From NCBI GenBank assembly GCA_031277535.1, contig JAITMD010000008.1, positions 391,232-455,231 of the forward strand: a stretch of 64,000 nucleotides of DNA. Direction: 5' to 3'. The translations under genes and the position numbers were made by a program. The notes beneath the pieces are model-generated. The model ran no database searches. It saw nothing but the letters and a program-made list of their open reading frames with translations, and was not told the DNA's origin. This stretch comes from Flavobacteriaceae bacterium (GTDB lineage Bacteria > Bacteroidota > Bacteroidia > Flavobacteriales > Flavobacteriaceae). Shown here piece after piece: positions 35,287 through 44,388 of this stretch. Positions within the stretch are counted from its first letter, which is position 1; each line of letters begins with the position of its first letter.

Positions 35287-36174
35287 TTATCTCGATTTAA
35301 AATATCCCAAAAGCTTTTTTACATAGCTTTCTCCTACTTCCATATTAATGGTTCCTGCTCCACATTTTTGAAATAATTTCAAGAACTTCTTTTCTTTTTT
35401 AGTAAAGTGTGTTGTATAAGCTGCACGTGTTTCGGCATCTGCTGTATTAACTAATTTTTCTTCGTGAGTTTCAGCATCAAACACGTTAATTAACCCAACA
35501 TTTGGCAACTCTTTTTCTCTTCTATCATAGATGCGAATCCCCGTTATATCGTGTTTTTTAGCGGCAATCTTCAAACTATGCTCATAATCTGGTGTAATGA
35601 AATCTGAAAGAACAAATACAATGGCTTTTTTCTTCATTACTTTAGATAAGTACTGCAAGGCAACATTAAAATCAGTTTTCTGACTTTTAGGTTTGAAGTC
35701 AATTAATTCTCTAATGATACGCAATACATGTGTTTTTCCCTTTTTAGGAGGGACAAATAATTCAATCTCATCAGAAAATAAGATTAAACCTATTTTGTCA
35801 TTGTTCTGAGTCGCTGAGAAAGCCAAAGTTGCTGCCATTTCAGTTACAATATCTTTTTTGAATTCATCTGTAGAACCAAAGTCTTCTGATCCACTGATAT
35901 CTACCATGATCATTAACGTAAGTTCTCTTTCTTCTTCAAAAACTTTAATATAAGGTTCGTTGTAACGTGCAGTTACATTCCAATCGATCGCTCTAACATC
36001 ATCGCCAAATTGATATTGACGCACCTCAGCAAAGGTCATACCTCTTCCTTTAAAAGAAGTGTGGTATTCTCCTGAAAATATATGGTCGCTCAAGCGCTTT
36101 GTCTTGATTTCAATCTTCTTAACTTTCTTTAAGATGTCTTTCGTATCCATTGTTTGGTATGCAAATTCGTTCAA
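35287..36174 (-). CDS. DUF58 (VWA-like) protein of the MoxR/bat operon
   Basis: The 295-residue protein has the conserved DUF58 text GRGMTFAEVRQYQFGDDVRAIDWNVTARYNEPYIK (about 44-78) and the VWA-like DISGS (about 95-99). DUF58 proteins are constant partners of MoxR ATPases and are thought to be their client or adaptor. It lies 60 bases after moxR with a hairpin between, and 16 bases before the next gene. Confidence 0.93.
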   Translation of the reverse strand: MNEFAYQTMDTKDILKKVKKIEIKTKRLSDHIFSGEYHTSFKGRGMTFAEVRQYQFGDDVRAIDWNVTARYNEPYIKVFEEERELTLMIMVDISGSEDFGSTDEFKKDIVTEMAATLAFSATQNNDKIGLILFSDEIELFVPPKKGKTHVLRIIRELIDFKPKSQKTDFNVALQYLSKVMKKKAIVFVLSDFITPDYEHSLKIAAKKHDITGIRIYDRREKELPNVGLINVFDAETHEEKLVNTADAETRAAYTTHFTKKEKKFLKLFQKCGAGTINMEVGESYVKKLLGYFKSR

Positions 36175-36180
36175 CGTTTA

Positions 36181-36210
36181 AGACCTATCTGTAGGAATAC
36201 AAATAGGTCT
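36181..36210 (-). other. Intra-operon hairpin between moxR and DUF58 gene
   Basis: AGACCTAT (36181-36188) is complementary to ATAGGTCT (36203-36210) with a 14-base loop. There is no clear T run on the minus strand, so it is more likely a processing or stability hairpin than a full terminator. Confidence 0.45.
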
Positions 36211-36234
36211 GATAAGTCAATAAAGTACTTTCTA

Positions 36235-37239
36235 CTAAGGCACTTCTATTTCGTTTACAATCTGATTGATGATGTCTACCGAAGTGATATTTTCAGCTTC
36301 AGCTTCATAAGTAATCCCTATACGGTGACGTAGTACATCTATTACTACAGCTCTAACGTCTTCAGGAATTACATAACCTCTTCTTTTGATAAAAGCATAA
36401 CATTTTGCAGCAAGTGCTAAATTGATACTTCCACGAGGTGAAGCTCCAAAACTAATCATTGGTTTTAGTTTCTCTAATTTGAATTGCTCTGGGTAACGTG
36501 TAGCAAAAATAATGTCAAGAATATATTTCTCAATTTTCTCATCCATATATACTTTTTTCACTGTTTGCTGTGCACGCATTATTTGTTCTAAAGTAACTAC
36601 AGGATTCACTGTTACTTTCTCTCCTGATAAGTTTTGACGAATTACCAAACGCTCATCTTCCAATTTTGGGTAGTCAATAACTGTTTTTAGCATAAAACGG
36701 TCCATTTGTGCTTCTGGCAGTGGATAAGTTCCCTCTTGTTCTACAGGGTTCTGTGTTGCCATAACTAAAAATGGTGGATCAAGTTTGAAAGTATCATCAC
36801 TGATTGTTACTTGTCTTTCTTGCATTGCTTCAAGTAAAGCAGACTGTACTTTTGCTGGAGCACGGTTAATCTCATCAGCCAAGACAAAGTTTGCAAAGAT
36901 TGGTCCTTTTCTGATAGAAAAGTCATTCTCTTTTACATTGTAAATCATTGTACCAATTACATCTGCTGGTAATAAGTCTGGTGTAAACTGAATACGGCTA
37001 AAAGAACCGTGTACAGCTTTAGACAATGTGTTGATAGCTAAAGTTTTTGCTAATCCAGGAACTCCTTCCAACAAAATATGACCTTGTCCAAGTAATCCAA
37101 TTAGTAATCTGTCGATCATATATTTTTGACCTACAATTACTTTGTTCATTTCCATTGTCAAGATGTCGATGAAAGCACTTTCTCTTTCAATTAATTCGTT
37201 TAATTCACGAATGTCATAATTTGAACCTATAGTTTCCAT
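36235..37239 (-). CDS. moxR: MoxR-type AAA+ ATPase
   Basis: The 334-residue protein has Walker A GVPGLAKT (59-66), Walker B VLADEINRAPAKVQ, the sensor region ATQNPVEQEGTYPLPEAQ and the C-terminal lid SFGASPRGSINL. It is first in the bat operon. MoxR ATPases act as chaperones for metal or protein insertion; with DUF58 and Bat proteins they support tolerance to oxygen and envelope stress. A weak -7 element (TGAATTTG) lies about 45 bases before the start. Confidence 0.95.
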   Translation of the reverse strand: METIGSNYDIRELNELIERESAFIDILTMEMNKVIVGQKYMIDRLLIGLLGQGHILLEGVPGLAKTLAINTLSKAVHGSFSRIQFTPDLLPADVIGTMIYNVKENDFSIRKGPIFANFVLADEINRAPAKVQSALLEAMQERQVTISDDTFKLDPPFLVMATQNPVEQEGTYPLPEAQMDRFMLKTVIDYPKLEDERLVIRQNLSGEKVTVNPVVTLEQIMRAQQTVKKVYMDEKIEKYILDIIFATRYPEQFKLEKLKPMISFGASPRGSINLALAAKCYAFIKRRGYVIPEDVRAVVIDVLRHRIGITYEAEAENITSVDIINQIVNEIEVP

Positions 37240-37405
37240 ACTTATTTTTTTAGTCTAAAAATGCTGTTTTACAATTCTTATCGCAAATTCAAAAAATAAT
37301 CTTTACGTAGTTGTTAACGTATGGTTAAATATAAAGAAGTGTGTAACGAATTAGGTCTGATTTATGCGTTTCTTTTTATAAATTTAAGAACAAAAAAAAT
37401 ATGTT

Positions 37406-38563
37406 GTGATTAATAAGCGATTACTTATTAAAAATTTATTGGCTCAATACGATGAAAATAGTTTCTATGATAAGAAACGCCAATTGAATTTACATACCAA
37501 ATCTGGCAAAGCAAAGTTTTTAAAACACATTTGCGCCTTAAGTAATTCCAACCCTACAAATAATTCATATTTAGTAGTAGGAGTTGAGGATGAGAATGAT
37601 CAAATTGTGGGAGTTGATTTTTATGACGATAGCAAGATCCAAAATCTTGTCAATGCCTATTTAGAGAATCCTCCTAATATTACTTATGACAATATTGCCT
37701 TTCCTATTTTACCTCATGATAGAGTAGTGGGGTTGGTTACTATTGAGCCTAATCAAGAAACAACAAGTTTTAAAAGACCTATTTCTGATATTGTAGTTAA
37801 TACTTCTTTTACTCGAGTAGGTAGCACCTCTGTTCCTATAGAGGATGTTGTATTCTCAATTCCAAATAATAAAGACATTGTTGCCAGCATAGAAAAGAGT
37901 TCACAGAATAATCTGAGTAACATTTTAGAAAGCGTTGTGACATTTATGGCAGAAACACACAAAGATTTAAGACCTAAGTACTGTGTGTTTAAAGAGCAAT
38001 TTATTATCTGTTGGGGTGCTACAAAGAAACTTGTGAGAGGAACTCCTTTTTATTCGCGCATGGATATTGAGTTTGTCAACGAGCAAATAAAATTGTTTTA
38101 TTCAGCTTTGGATGCCGTAACGGTATATTATGATGACAATGAGTTTATCATTACAGAGTATTTAAACTTGGGGCTTAATGACAAAACGAGTTATTATCCT
38201 TTTGAACAAGTTGCTATTTATTTTCATGACAATGGCAAATACACAATCTCACGGACTTTGCTGTTTGAACCTCCTACTTACAACACCAATATTATTCAGC
38301 ATATCTACAATAGTAGTCTAAAAGTAATCTATAAATTGAAAAGAGAAGAACGTTTATCTTCTAAAGAAGAGAGAGTTCTTGGGAGATTGTGTTTTAATAT
38401 GATGCTTTGTTTTTTAAATGGGTTTGAAGAGGCTAAAGAAGATTTGATCTCCGTTAAAGATTATTTAAAAAAAGCTAATGACCCTCAGCTGTTTATCGCA
38501 TTCAAAGAAGTAATGCGTATCTTGCGCAAATTAAAATACGAAACAGAACAGGACGATGAGTAG
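37406..38563 (+). CDS. AlbA_2/Schlafen-type ATP-binding protein, GTG start
   Basis: The 385-residue protein has an N-terminal region resembling AlbA_2 (divergent AAA_4) domains: KAKFLKHICALSNSNPTNNSYLVVGVED (about 32-59). The rest is acidic and aromatic-rich without a motif I recognise. The start is GTG at 37406. No ATG is available in frame, and a TAA closes the frame at 37385. ATG-TTG-TGA at 37401-37409 overlaps the start out of frame. It overlaps the phosphoesterase gene by eight bases, so the two are coupled. Confidence 0.8.
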   Translation: MINKRLLIKNLLAQYDENSFYDKKRQLNLHTKSGKAKFLKHICALSNSNPTNNSYLVVGVEDENDQIVGVDFYDDSKIQNLVNAYLENPPNITYDNIAFPILPHDRVVGLVTIEPNQETTSFKRPISDIVVNTSFTRVGSTSVPIEDVVFSIPNNKDIVASIEKSSQNNLSNILESVVTFMAETHKDLRPKYCVFKEQFIICWGATKKLVRGTPFYSRMDIEFVNEQIKLFYSALDAVTVYYDDNEFIITEYLNLGLNDKTSYYPFEQVAIYFHDNGKYTISRTLLFEPPTYNTNIIQHIYNSSLKVIYKLKREERLSSKEERVLGRLCFNMMLCFLNGFEEAKEDLISVKDYLKKANDPQLFIAFKEVMRILRKLKYETEQDDE

Positions 38564-39293
38564 AACATTAGTAATTGGAGATATTCATGGTGGATATAAG
38601 GCTTTGTTGCAAGTGATGGAGCAAGCAAAAGTAACCACATCAGACCAATTAATTTTCTTAGGAGATTATGTTGACGGATGGAGCGAATCGCATGAGGTAG
38701 TTCGTCTATTAATGAAGTTGCAATACACACATAATTGTGTGTTTTTAAAAGGAAACCACGAATCGTTGTTGATGGACTGGTTGATAACTAAAAAAGAGAA
38801 TAAAGTATGGGAATTTAATGGAGGAGATTCGTCTATTAAATCTTATAATAGCTTATCCGAACAAGAAGTAAAAGAGCATTTAGACTTTTTTGATGCTTTG
38901 CAATTATATTATAAAGACGATAATAATCGATTATTTGTTCATGCAGGGTTTACCAACCCGAGAGGTATTGAAGCTGAGTTTTTTCAAGAATATATGTATT
39001 GGGATCGCACGTTATGGGAGATGGTTATGGCAATGAATCCAGATTTGCAACCAGATAGTCCTTTTTATCCTAAGCGTTTACTACATTATAAAGAGATATT
39101 TATAGGACATACACCTGTTACTAATTTTGGACTATCAATACCTACAAACTATGCCAATGTATGGAATATTGATACTGGGGCAGCCTTTATGGGACGTATC
39201 TCCATTATGGATATTGATACAAAAGAATATTGGCAAAGTGACGTTGTTGCTAATTTTTATCCTCACGAAGAAGGAAGAAATCATAAGAAATAG
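38556..39293 (+). CDS. Calcineurin-like metallophosphoesterase (PPP family)
   Basis: The 245-residue protein has the metal-binding blocks GDIHGG (7-12), GDYVDG (36-41), GNHE (67-70) and a C-terminal IGHTPV. This is the PPP/ApaH-like arrangement, so a serine/threonine phosphatase or a symmetrical dinucleoside polyphosphatase is likely. It is translationally coupled to the AlbA_2 protein. Confidence 0.92.
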   Translation: MSRTLVIGDIHGGYKALLQVMEQAKVTTSDQLIFLGDYVDGWSESHEVVRLLMKLQYTHNCVFLKGNHESLLMDWLITKKENKVWEFNGGDSSIKSYNSLSEQEVKEHLDFFDALQLYYKDDNNRLFVHAGFTNPRGIEAEFFQEYMYWDRTLWEMVMAMNPDLQPDSPFYPKRLLHYKEIFIGHTPVTNFGLSIPTNYANVWNIDTGAAFMGRISIMDIDTKEYWQSDVVANFYPHEEGRNHKK

Positions 39294-39304
39294 CCAATAT
39301 TTGT

Positions 39305-39312
39305 TATATTTG
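39305..39312 (+). promoter_or_regulatory. -7 element of the barrel protein gene
   Basis: TATATTTG is an exact TAnnTTTG, 19 bases before the ATG. Confidence 0.6.
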
Positions 39313-39331
39313 CAAAAAAAATAACTATATC

Positions 39332-39892
39332 ATGAAAAAAATAATTGCATTCTTATTTGTAGTTGGTGGTATTTTCGGAGCAAGAGCTCAGGCACTTAAT
39401 GAAGTGAAAATTAATATCTTTAACACTATTGCTATCGCTTCTGCAGAGGTTGGATACGAGCACTTCATCGACGTAAATCAATCTATTGGAGCAGATTTAC
39501 ATTTGAATGACCGTTTTTCTTATGCTGCTGAAAAGAGTGGAAAGAAATTCAAAACAAACAGTATCGGATTAAACTACAACTACTATTTTGGTGGAGAAGA
39601 TGGTGAAAATGGAAGTGGATACGTTGTTACTCCATTCTTAAAATACCGTTTTGGTAAATTTGAAGAGAATAAATGGAGAGATACTGCTGCAGGTGTTGCA
39701 GAAGAGTACACTCATGAGACAAACATGAACAGTATGATCATTGGTTTAGGTTTCGGATACAAATGGGCGTTAGGTGATTCTTTCACTATTTCTCCTTTTG
39801 CTAATATCGCAAGAAACTTTAGTGGTGAAGTAAATGATCGTTTCTCTGCTATTGAAGTAAATGCAGGTGTAAACATCGGATTTAGATTCTAA
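39332..39892 (+). CDS. Small outer-membrane beta-barrel protein (DUF3575-like)
   Basis: The 186-residue protein has a signal peptide (GGIFGARAQ, residue 20). Eight or so amphipathic strands follow, starting EVKINIFNTIAIASAEVGYEHF, and it ends NAGVNIGFRF, the typical terminal aromatic of barrels. DUF3575 is the nearest family I recognise. Its third-position codon use is richer in C than its neighbours', suggesting high expression. It ends in a perfect palindromic terminator. Confidence 0.82.
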   Translation: MKKIIAFLFVVGGIFGARAQALNEVKINIFNTIAIASAEVGYEHFIDVNQSIGADLHLNDRFSYAAEKSGKKFKTNSIGLNYNYYFGGEDGENGSGYVVTPFLKYRFGKFEENKWRDTAAGVAEEYTHETNMNSMIIGLGFGYKWALGDSFTISPFANIARNFSGEVNDRFSAIEVNAGVNIGFRF

Positions 39893-39916
39893 ATTATACC
39901 GTTGTTCAAACGATAT

Positions 39917-39966
39917 AACCCAAATAAAAAAGACTAAGCAATTGCTTAGTCTTTTTTATTTGGGTT
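39917..39966. terminator. 50-bp perfect palindrome, bidirectional terminator
   Basis: Arms 39917-39941 and 39942-39966 are exact reverse complements with no spacer (centre GCAATTGC). A and T runs inside the arms would serve transcripts from both sides. Confidence 0.9.
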
Positions 39967-39973
39967 TATTTTT

Positions 39974-41521
39974 TTAGAAGTCAAACTTGATTCCTTGTGC
40001 CAAAGGCAACTGAGAACCATAGTTAATTGTATTTGTTTGTCTTCTCATATATACTTTCCAAGCATCAGATCCAGACTCACGTCCTCCTCCTGTTTCTTTT
40101 TCACCTCCAAAAGCACCTCCAATTTCAGCACCAGAAGTTCCAATGTTTACATTAGCAATTCCACAGTCAGAACCCGCGTGAGACAAGAATAATTCCATTT
40201 CTCTCATACTATTTGTAAAGATAGATGAAGACAATCCTTGTGGTACACCATTCTGCATATCAATTGCTTCTTGAATGTCTTTGTATTTCATTACATACAA
40301 GATAGGAGCAAATGTTTCTGCTTGTATAATTTCAAATTCATTCTTTCCTTCAATAATACAAGGTTTTACATAACAACCACTTTCATATCCAGCACCTTCA
40401 AGTACTCCACCTTCTACAATTACTTTTCCACCTTCTTGTTTCGCTTTTTCGATCGCATTTAAGTAATCTTGTACAGCAGCTTTATCAATAAGTGGACCTA
40501 CGTGATTTGTAGCGTCTAATGGATTTCCTATTTTTAATTGAGCATAAGCACTTTGCAATACTTGAATTGTTTTATCATATACACTTTCATGGATAATCAA
40601 ACGTCTTGTCGTAGTACAACGTTGTCCTGCAGTACCCACTGCACCAAACACAGCACCTACTAATACCATACTAATATCTGCATGTTCAGATACAATAATA
40701 GCGTTGTTTCCTCCAAGTTCTAAGATTGTATTTCCAAAACGCTCAGCTACTGTTTTAGATACGTGGCGTCCGATTCTTGTAGATCCTGTAAACGATACCA
40801 ATGGAATGCGGTGATCGTTGTTCATTAAGTCTCCACATTCGTTTCCTACCACAAGGTTACATACACCTTCTGGAATTTCGTTTGCTTTAAATACTTTTGC
40901 GATAATGTTTTGACATGCTACTCCACACAAAGGTGTTTTTGAGCTTGGCTTCCATACACATACATCTCCACATACCCAAGCCAACATAGTGTTCCAACTC
41001 CATACTGCAACAGGGAAGTTAAATGCAGAAATAATACCTACTATTCCAAGTGGGTGGTATTGCTCATACATTCTGTGCATTGGGCGTTCAGAATGCATCG
41101 TTAATCCATATAATTGACGTGATAGTCCTACTGCAAAGTCACAGATGTCTATCATTTCTTGTACTTCACCAAGTCCTTCTTGCAAACTTTTACCCATTTC
41201 ATAAGATACAAGTTTTCCAAGATATTCTTTTTTGGCACGTAATTCTTCTCCTATTTGACGTACGATTTCACCTCTTTTTGGCGCTGGTACCAATCTCCAA
41301 GTTTTAAACGCCTCCTCTGCTGTTTTCATTACTTTCTGGTAATCTTCAGCAGTAGATGCTTTTACTTTTCCAATTAATTGTCCATTTACAGGAGAATAAG
41401 ACTCAATCAGTTTTCCATTAGAAAACGTGTTAGAACCAGTAGATGTACCATCATTTACCTCTTGTAAGCCCAAATGTTTTAGAGCCTCTACGATGCCAAA
41501 TTGGTCATTTGTTGTTGCCAT
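39974..41521 (-). CDS. ALDH7-type aldehyde dehydrogenase (alpha-aminoadipic semialdehyde / piperideine-6-carboxylate dehydrogenase)
   Basis: The 515-residue protein has the NAD-binding FTGSTRIGR (244-252), the general base E268 in ELGGNN and the nucleophile C302 in TAGQRCTTTRR. The GGNNAI and GQRCTTTRR text is characteristic of the ALDH7/AmaB group, which oxidises the semialdehyde in lysine breakdown. It is monocistronic on the minus strand, and no lysine catabolic neighbour is present. Substrate is inferred from family resemblance. Confidence 0.85.
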   Translation of the reverse strand: MATTNDQFGIVEALKHLGLQEVNDGTSTGSNTFSNGKLIESYSPVNGQLIGKVKASTAEDYQKVMKTAEEAFKTWRLVPAPKRGEIVRQIGEELRAKKEYLGKLVSYEMGKSLQEGLGEVQEMIDICDFAVGLSRQLYGLTMHSERPMHRMYEQYHPLGIVGIISAFNFPVAVWSWNTMLAWVCGDVCVWKPSSKTPLCGVACQNIIAKVFKANEIPEGVCNLVVGNECGDLMNNDHRIPLVSFTGSTRIGRHVSKTVAERFGNTILELGGNNAIIVSEHADISMVLVGAVFGAVGTAGQRCTTTRRLIIHESVYDKTIQVLQSAYAQLKIGNPLDATNHVGPLIDKAAVQDYLNAIEKAKQEGGKVIVEGGVLEGAGYESGCYVKPCIIEGKNEFEIIQAETFAPILYVMKYKDIQEAIDMQNGVPQGLSSSIFTNSMREMELFLSHAGSDCGIANVNIGTSGAEIGGAFGGEKETGGGRESGSDAWKVYMRRQTNTINYGSQLPLAQGIKFDF

Positions 41522-41614
41522 TATAATCTAAATTTATAGTTTTTTGTAGTTTGATAATGGCTAATATATAAAAAATATTCACAGCAAAATAACTGTAGTA
41601 CAAATAGGTGTTTA

Positions 41615-42154
41615 CTATTTTGTAAACTTCGCATCTGCTTCCATTACTGTCCCACATTTGCAACAAGTGCGAAGTTCTTCAGACGAGTAAAAGTGTTTGA
41701 AGTGTGGTAAGAAGTCTGTTTCAATATCTGTTAGTGCAAAGTACACTTCATACAATTTGTGATTGCAGTTTTCACAATACCATATTAGTCCATCTTTTCC
41801 ATTCGCATCCTTGCGTTTGCGTTCTACCACAAGCCCTACAGAGTTTTCTGTTCTTATAGGTGAATGATGTGTTTTGGCAGGTAATAAATAGATATCTCCC
41901 GCATTTAAAGTAATGCGTTTGCGTTGTCCATTTTCTTGTATATCGATATAAATAGTACCTTCTAATTGGAAGAAAAATTCCTCAGCTTCGTTATAGTGAA
42001 AGTCCTTGCGTGCATTAGGGCCACCAACTACCATAATTATGTAATCATCCGACAGGGGATATATATTTTTATTCCCTACAGGTGGTTGTAATAAATGCTT
42101 GTTGTCTGCCACCCATTGCAGCAAATTAAAAGAAGTTGACGTACTCATACGCAA
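41615..42154 (-). CDS. 3-hydroxyanthranilate 3,4-dioxygenase
   Basis: The 179-residue cupin has the iron ligands in HYNEAEEFFFQLEG (H about 54, E about 60) and HH in AKTHHSPIR. It also has the rubredoxin-like second iron site of bacterial enzymes: CENC near 128-131 and CCKC near 162-165. It opens the ring of 3-hydroxyanthranilate in the kynurenine route to quinolinate/NAD. It lies 12 bases after the EnvC-like gene, with no other kynurenine gene here. The start may be Met1 or Met3. Confidence 0.93.
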   Translation of the reverse strand: MRMSTSTSFNLLQWVADNKHLLQPPVGNKNIYPLSDDYIIMVVGGPNARKDFHYNEAEEFFFQLEGTIYIDIQENGQRKRITLNAGDIYLLPAKTHHSPIRTENSVGLVVERKRKDANGKDGLIWYCENCNHKLYEVYFALTDIETDFLPHFKHFYSSEELRTCCKCGTVMEADAKFTK

Positions 42155-42166
42155 ATAATTCTGTGG

Positions 42167-43501
42167 TTAGTTATTCTTACTCAGCCACGATTGTGGATTA
42201 TTAATATCTGAGTTGTGCGAAAGTAAGAATTTTAATACAGTTTTTCCAGAACTATTCTGTCCAATAGTACCAATAGTTTGTTTGTGAGATACCTTATCTC
42301 CTTTACTTACTGATACGCTACTTAAGTTTTGATAAACTGTAATGTAATCTCCATGTTGTATTAATACTGCCTTGCTTCCTCCAGGTAATACTTGTACTTG
42401 TAGCACTTCCCCTTGGAATACAGAACGAGCAGATGCACCCGCTTCTGTTGTAATCTCTACACCACTATTGTGAATGGTTAGGTGTGTTTGTACAGGGTGT
42501 GGTTGATCTCCATACCCCAAAGAAATATACCCTTTAGATACTGGCCATGGCAAACTACCTCTATTCGCTTTAAAGTTGTTTGCTACTACTTGTCCTTCTG
42601 GTGTTAATTCAAATGTAGCGTCAGATACTTTAGTATTAGTCGCTTTGGTTGTAGTAGTCTTAGTCGTTTTAGTAGTAGTTGTTTTACTACCTTTTCCTGC
42701 ATTTTCTTTTGCTTTGCGTGCCGCTTCTTCTTTTGCTTTACGCGCTGCTTCTTCACGAGCTTTGCGGTTTGCTTCTTCAATAGCTTCTCGAATCAACTGC
42801 TTGATTTTTTGATCAATAGCTTTTGTTTCTTTTTGCTTTTTAGCAATTTGCTCGTTGTATTTTTTCTGATCTTTTTTTGCTTCTTCAACCAAAACTTTTT
42901 GATCAGCTAAATCTTTTTGTAGTACTTTCTCGTTTTCTTGTTGCTCGTTGTACAAAGTTCTCTGTGTATTCTTTTGTACTTCTAAGCGTTTTAGCGATTC
43001 AGATAATTCGTCTGCCTTTTTCTTTACTTCTTCACTTTGCATTTTTCTAAAGTCTGCATATTGCTTTAGGTATTGCATTCTTTTATAAGCCTGTAAGAAG
43101 CTATCAGAAGAAAGAATAAACATCATTTTACTTTGAGAAGAACGAGTTTTGTATGTTTTTACAATTGTTGCAGCATAGTCTTGCTTCAGTTTTTCTAACT
43201 CAGCAGCTAAAGCTGTTGCTTCTGCTTGTGCACGCGTAATGTTTGAGTTGGTATTGATAATTTGTTTTTGAACATTTTTCAACAACTCTTGGTTTAAATT
43301 GATTTTTCGGTTTTGCTCGTCAATTTCACGCATATAGTTACGTTCCTTTTGACGCTCTTTTTGTAGGAGATCCTTTACAGTTTTAATCTCTATTAAAATC
43401 TGTTGTTTTTTGCGCTCCAACTCTTCTTGGGTTTCTTTCTTCTGTCCCCAAGATGTTATTGCTAATAAAGAAAATGTTATACTGATTATCGTTCTTTTCA
43501 T
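42167..43501 (-). CDS. EnvC-like murein hydrolase activator (degenerate M23 domain)
   Basis: The 444-residue protein has a signal peptide (near AITSWGQ) and a long coiled coil (about 22-270). An Ala/Lys/Glu repeat (AREEAARKAKEE-type) and a Thr/Lys linker follow, then a C-terminal LytM/M23 domain. The zinc residues are altered: HNSGVEI stands where H-x-G-x-D would be, and YITVYQNL where the H-x-H segment ends. It is therefore probably not a peptidase but an activator of amidases at division, like EnvC. It lies 27 bases after the DUF4292 gene. Confidence 0.88.
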   Translation of the reverse strand: MKRTIISITFSLLAITSWGQKKETQEELERKKQQILIEIKTVKDLLQKERQKERNYMREIDEQNRKINLNQELLKNVQKQIINTNSNITRAQAEATALAAELEKLKQDYAATIVKTYKTRSSQSKMMFILSSDSFLQAYKRMQYLKQYADFRKMQSEEVKKKADELSESLKRLEVQKNTQRTLYNEQQENEKVLQKDLADQKVLVEEAKKDQKKYNEQIAKKQKETKAIDQKIKQLIREAIEEANRKAREEAARKAKEEAARKAKENAGKGSKTTTTKTTKTTTTKATNTKVSDATFELTPEGQVVANNFKANRGSLPWPVSKGYISLGYGDQPHPVQTHLTIHNSGVEITTEAGASARSVFQGEVLQVQVLPGGSKAVLIQHGDYITVYQNLSSVSVSKGDKVSHKQTIGTIGQNSSGKTVLKFLLSHNSDINNPQSWLSKNN

Positions 43502-43528
43502 CGCAGCTCTGTCCTACTTTTTGTCTTT

Positions 43529-44305
43529 CTATTTTAAACCAATTCTTTTGTATCCGCTTGGCACAGCGTATCTTATTCTCAATTCTTCGCCAAAAGTTAC
43601 CTTGTCATAACGAAGATTCAAATTTATGCTTTTTTCTTGTATCGCCTTGATATTAATTTCAGTTGGAACAACATAGTCTTTTACTTGTTGATAAGCAGGA
43701 TAACTAATAGTTACTTTTCGATTAGTACTCTTTTGCTCTATCTCCTCTTTTTTAAGCAAAGCTCCTTTGTCTTCAAAGTAGTAATTAGATATTAAGTCTT
43801 CCTCTTTGGCAGGAGATAATTTGTGTAATCCTCCTTCTATACTTGCCAATAAGTTTTGATCTGTAGTACTGTTAAGTACCTGCCCTAATAATAAGTTTTG
43901 AAGATTGTTGAAGTCCAAGTCTGTTCCTACATATTGACTCAAAATACTAAAATCTCCGTCAAAGTAAGTTTTGTTTACTATTTCGTAGTACTGCACTTTT
44001 TCTGGTGTGATAAGTGCTTTGGCTACACTGATACCAAAAACGCGAACATTCAAAAAGATTTGTTTGTCTTTTTCAATCATAATATCAGCAGAAGCATTAT
44101 TGCTTTGCGTATCTGATTCAAAAGAAATAGAACTTCTTATTTGTGAGGTACTAAAGTTTTGTGCGTTTTTGCTGTGTTCATTCAGTATATATAGAGCTGT
44201 TTTGTGTTTGGTCGCATCTACTTCGTCCAAGCCTACACCTATCTTTTTAGATTTACAACTCATCAAACTTAAGGTAGCAAAAACAACTAATAATATTTTT
44301 TTCAT
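43529..44305 (-). CDS. DUF4292 lipoprotein
   Basis: The 258-residue protein has a lipobox LMSC (C17). Its beta-rich body (VFGISVAKALITPEKVQYYEIVNKTYFDGDF-like strand pattern) resembles LolA/LolB-type folds, as in DUF4292. It immediately precedes the EnvC-like gene, a common flavobacterial pairing. It is probably an outer-membrane-associated lipoprotein. Confidence 0.85.
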   Translation of the reverse strand: MKKILLVVFATLSLMSCKSKKIGVGLDEVDATKHKTALYILNEHSKNAQNFSTSQIRSSISFESDTQSNNASADIMIEKDKQIFLNVRVFGISVAKALITPEKVQYYEIVNKTYFDGDFSILSQYVGTDLDFNNLQNLLLGQVLNSTTDQNLLASIEGGLHKLSPAKEEDLISNYYFEDKGALLKKEEIEQKSTNRKVTISYPAYQQVKDYVVPTEINIKAIQEKSINLNLRYDKVTFGEELRIRYAVPSGYKRIGLK

Positions 44306-44347
44306 AGGTAATCAATTCTTTCAAACTTCTTCGAAGATAGATAAAAT

Positions 44348-44380
44348 AAATCCGTTTTAAATTGTTTTTAAAACGGATTT
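44348..44380 (-). terminator. Terminator of the dut-nucleotidyltransferase operon
   Basis: AAATCCGTTTTAAA (44348-44361) is exactly complementary to TTTAAAACGGATTT (44367-44380), with a T-rich 3' side on the minus strand. Confidence 0.8.
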
Positions 44381-44388
44381 ATGATTTT

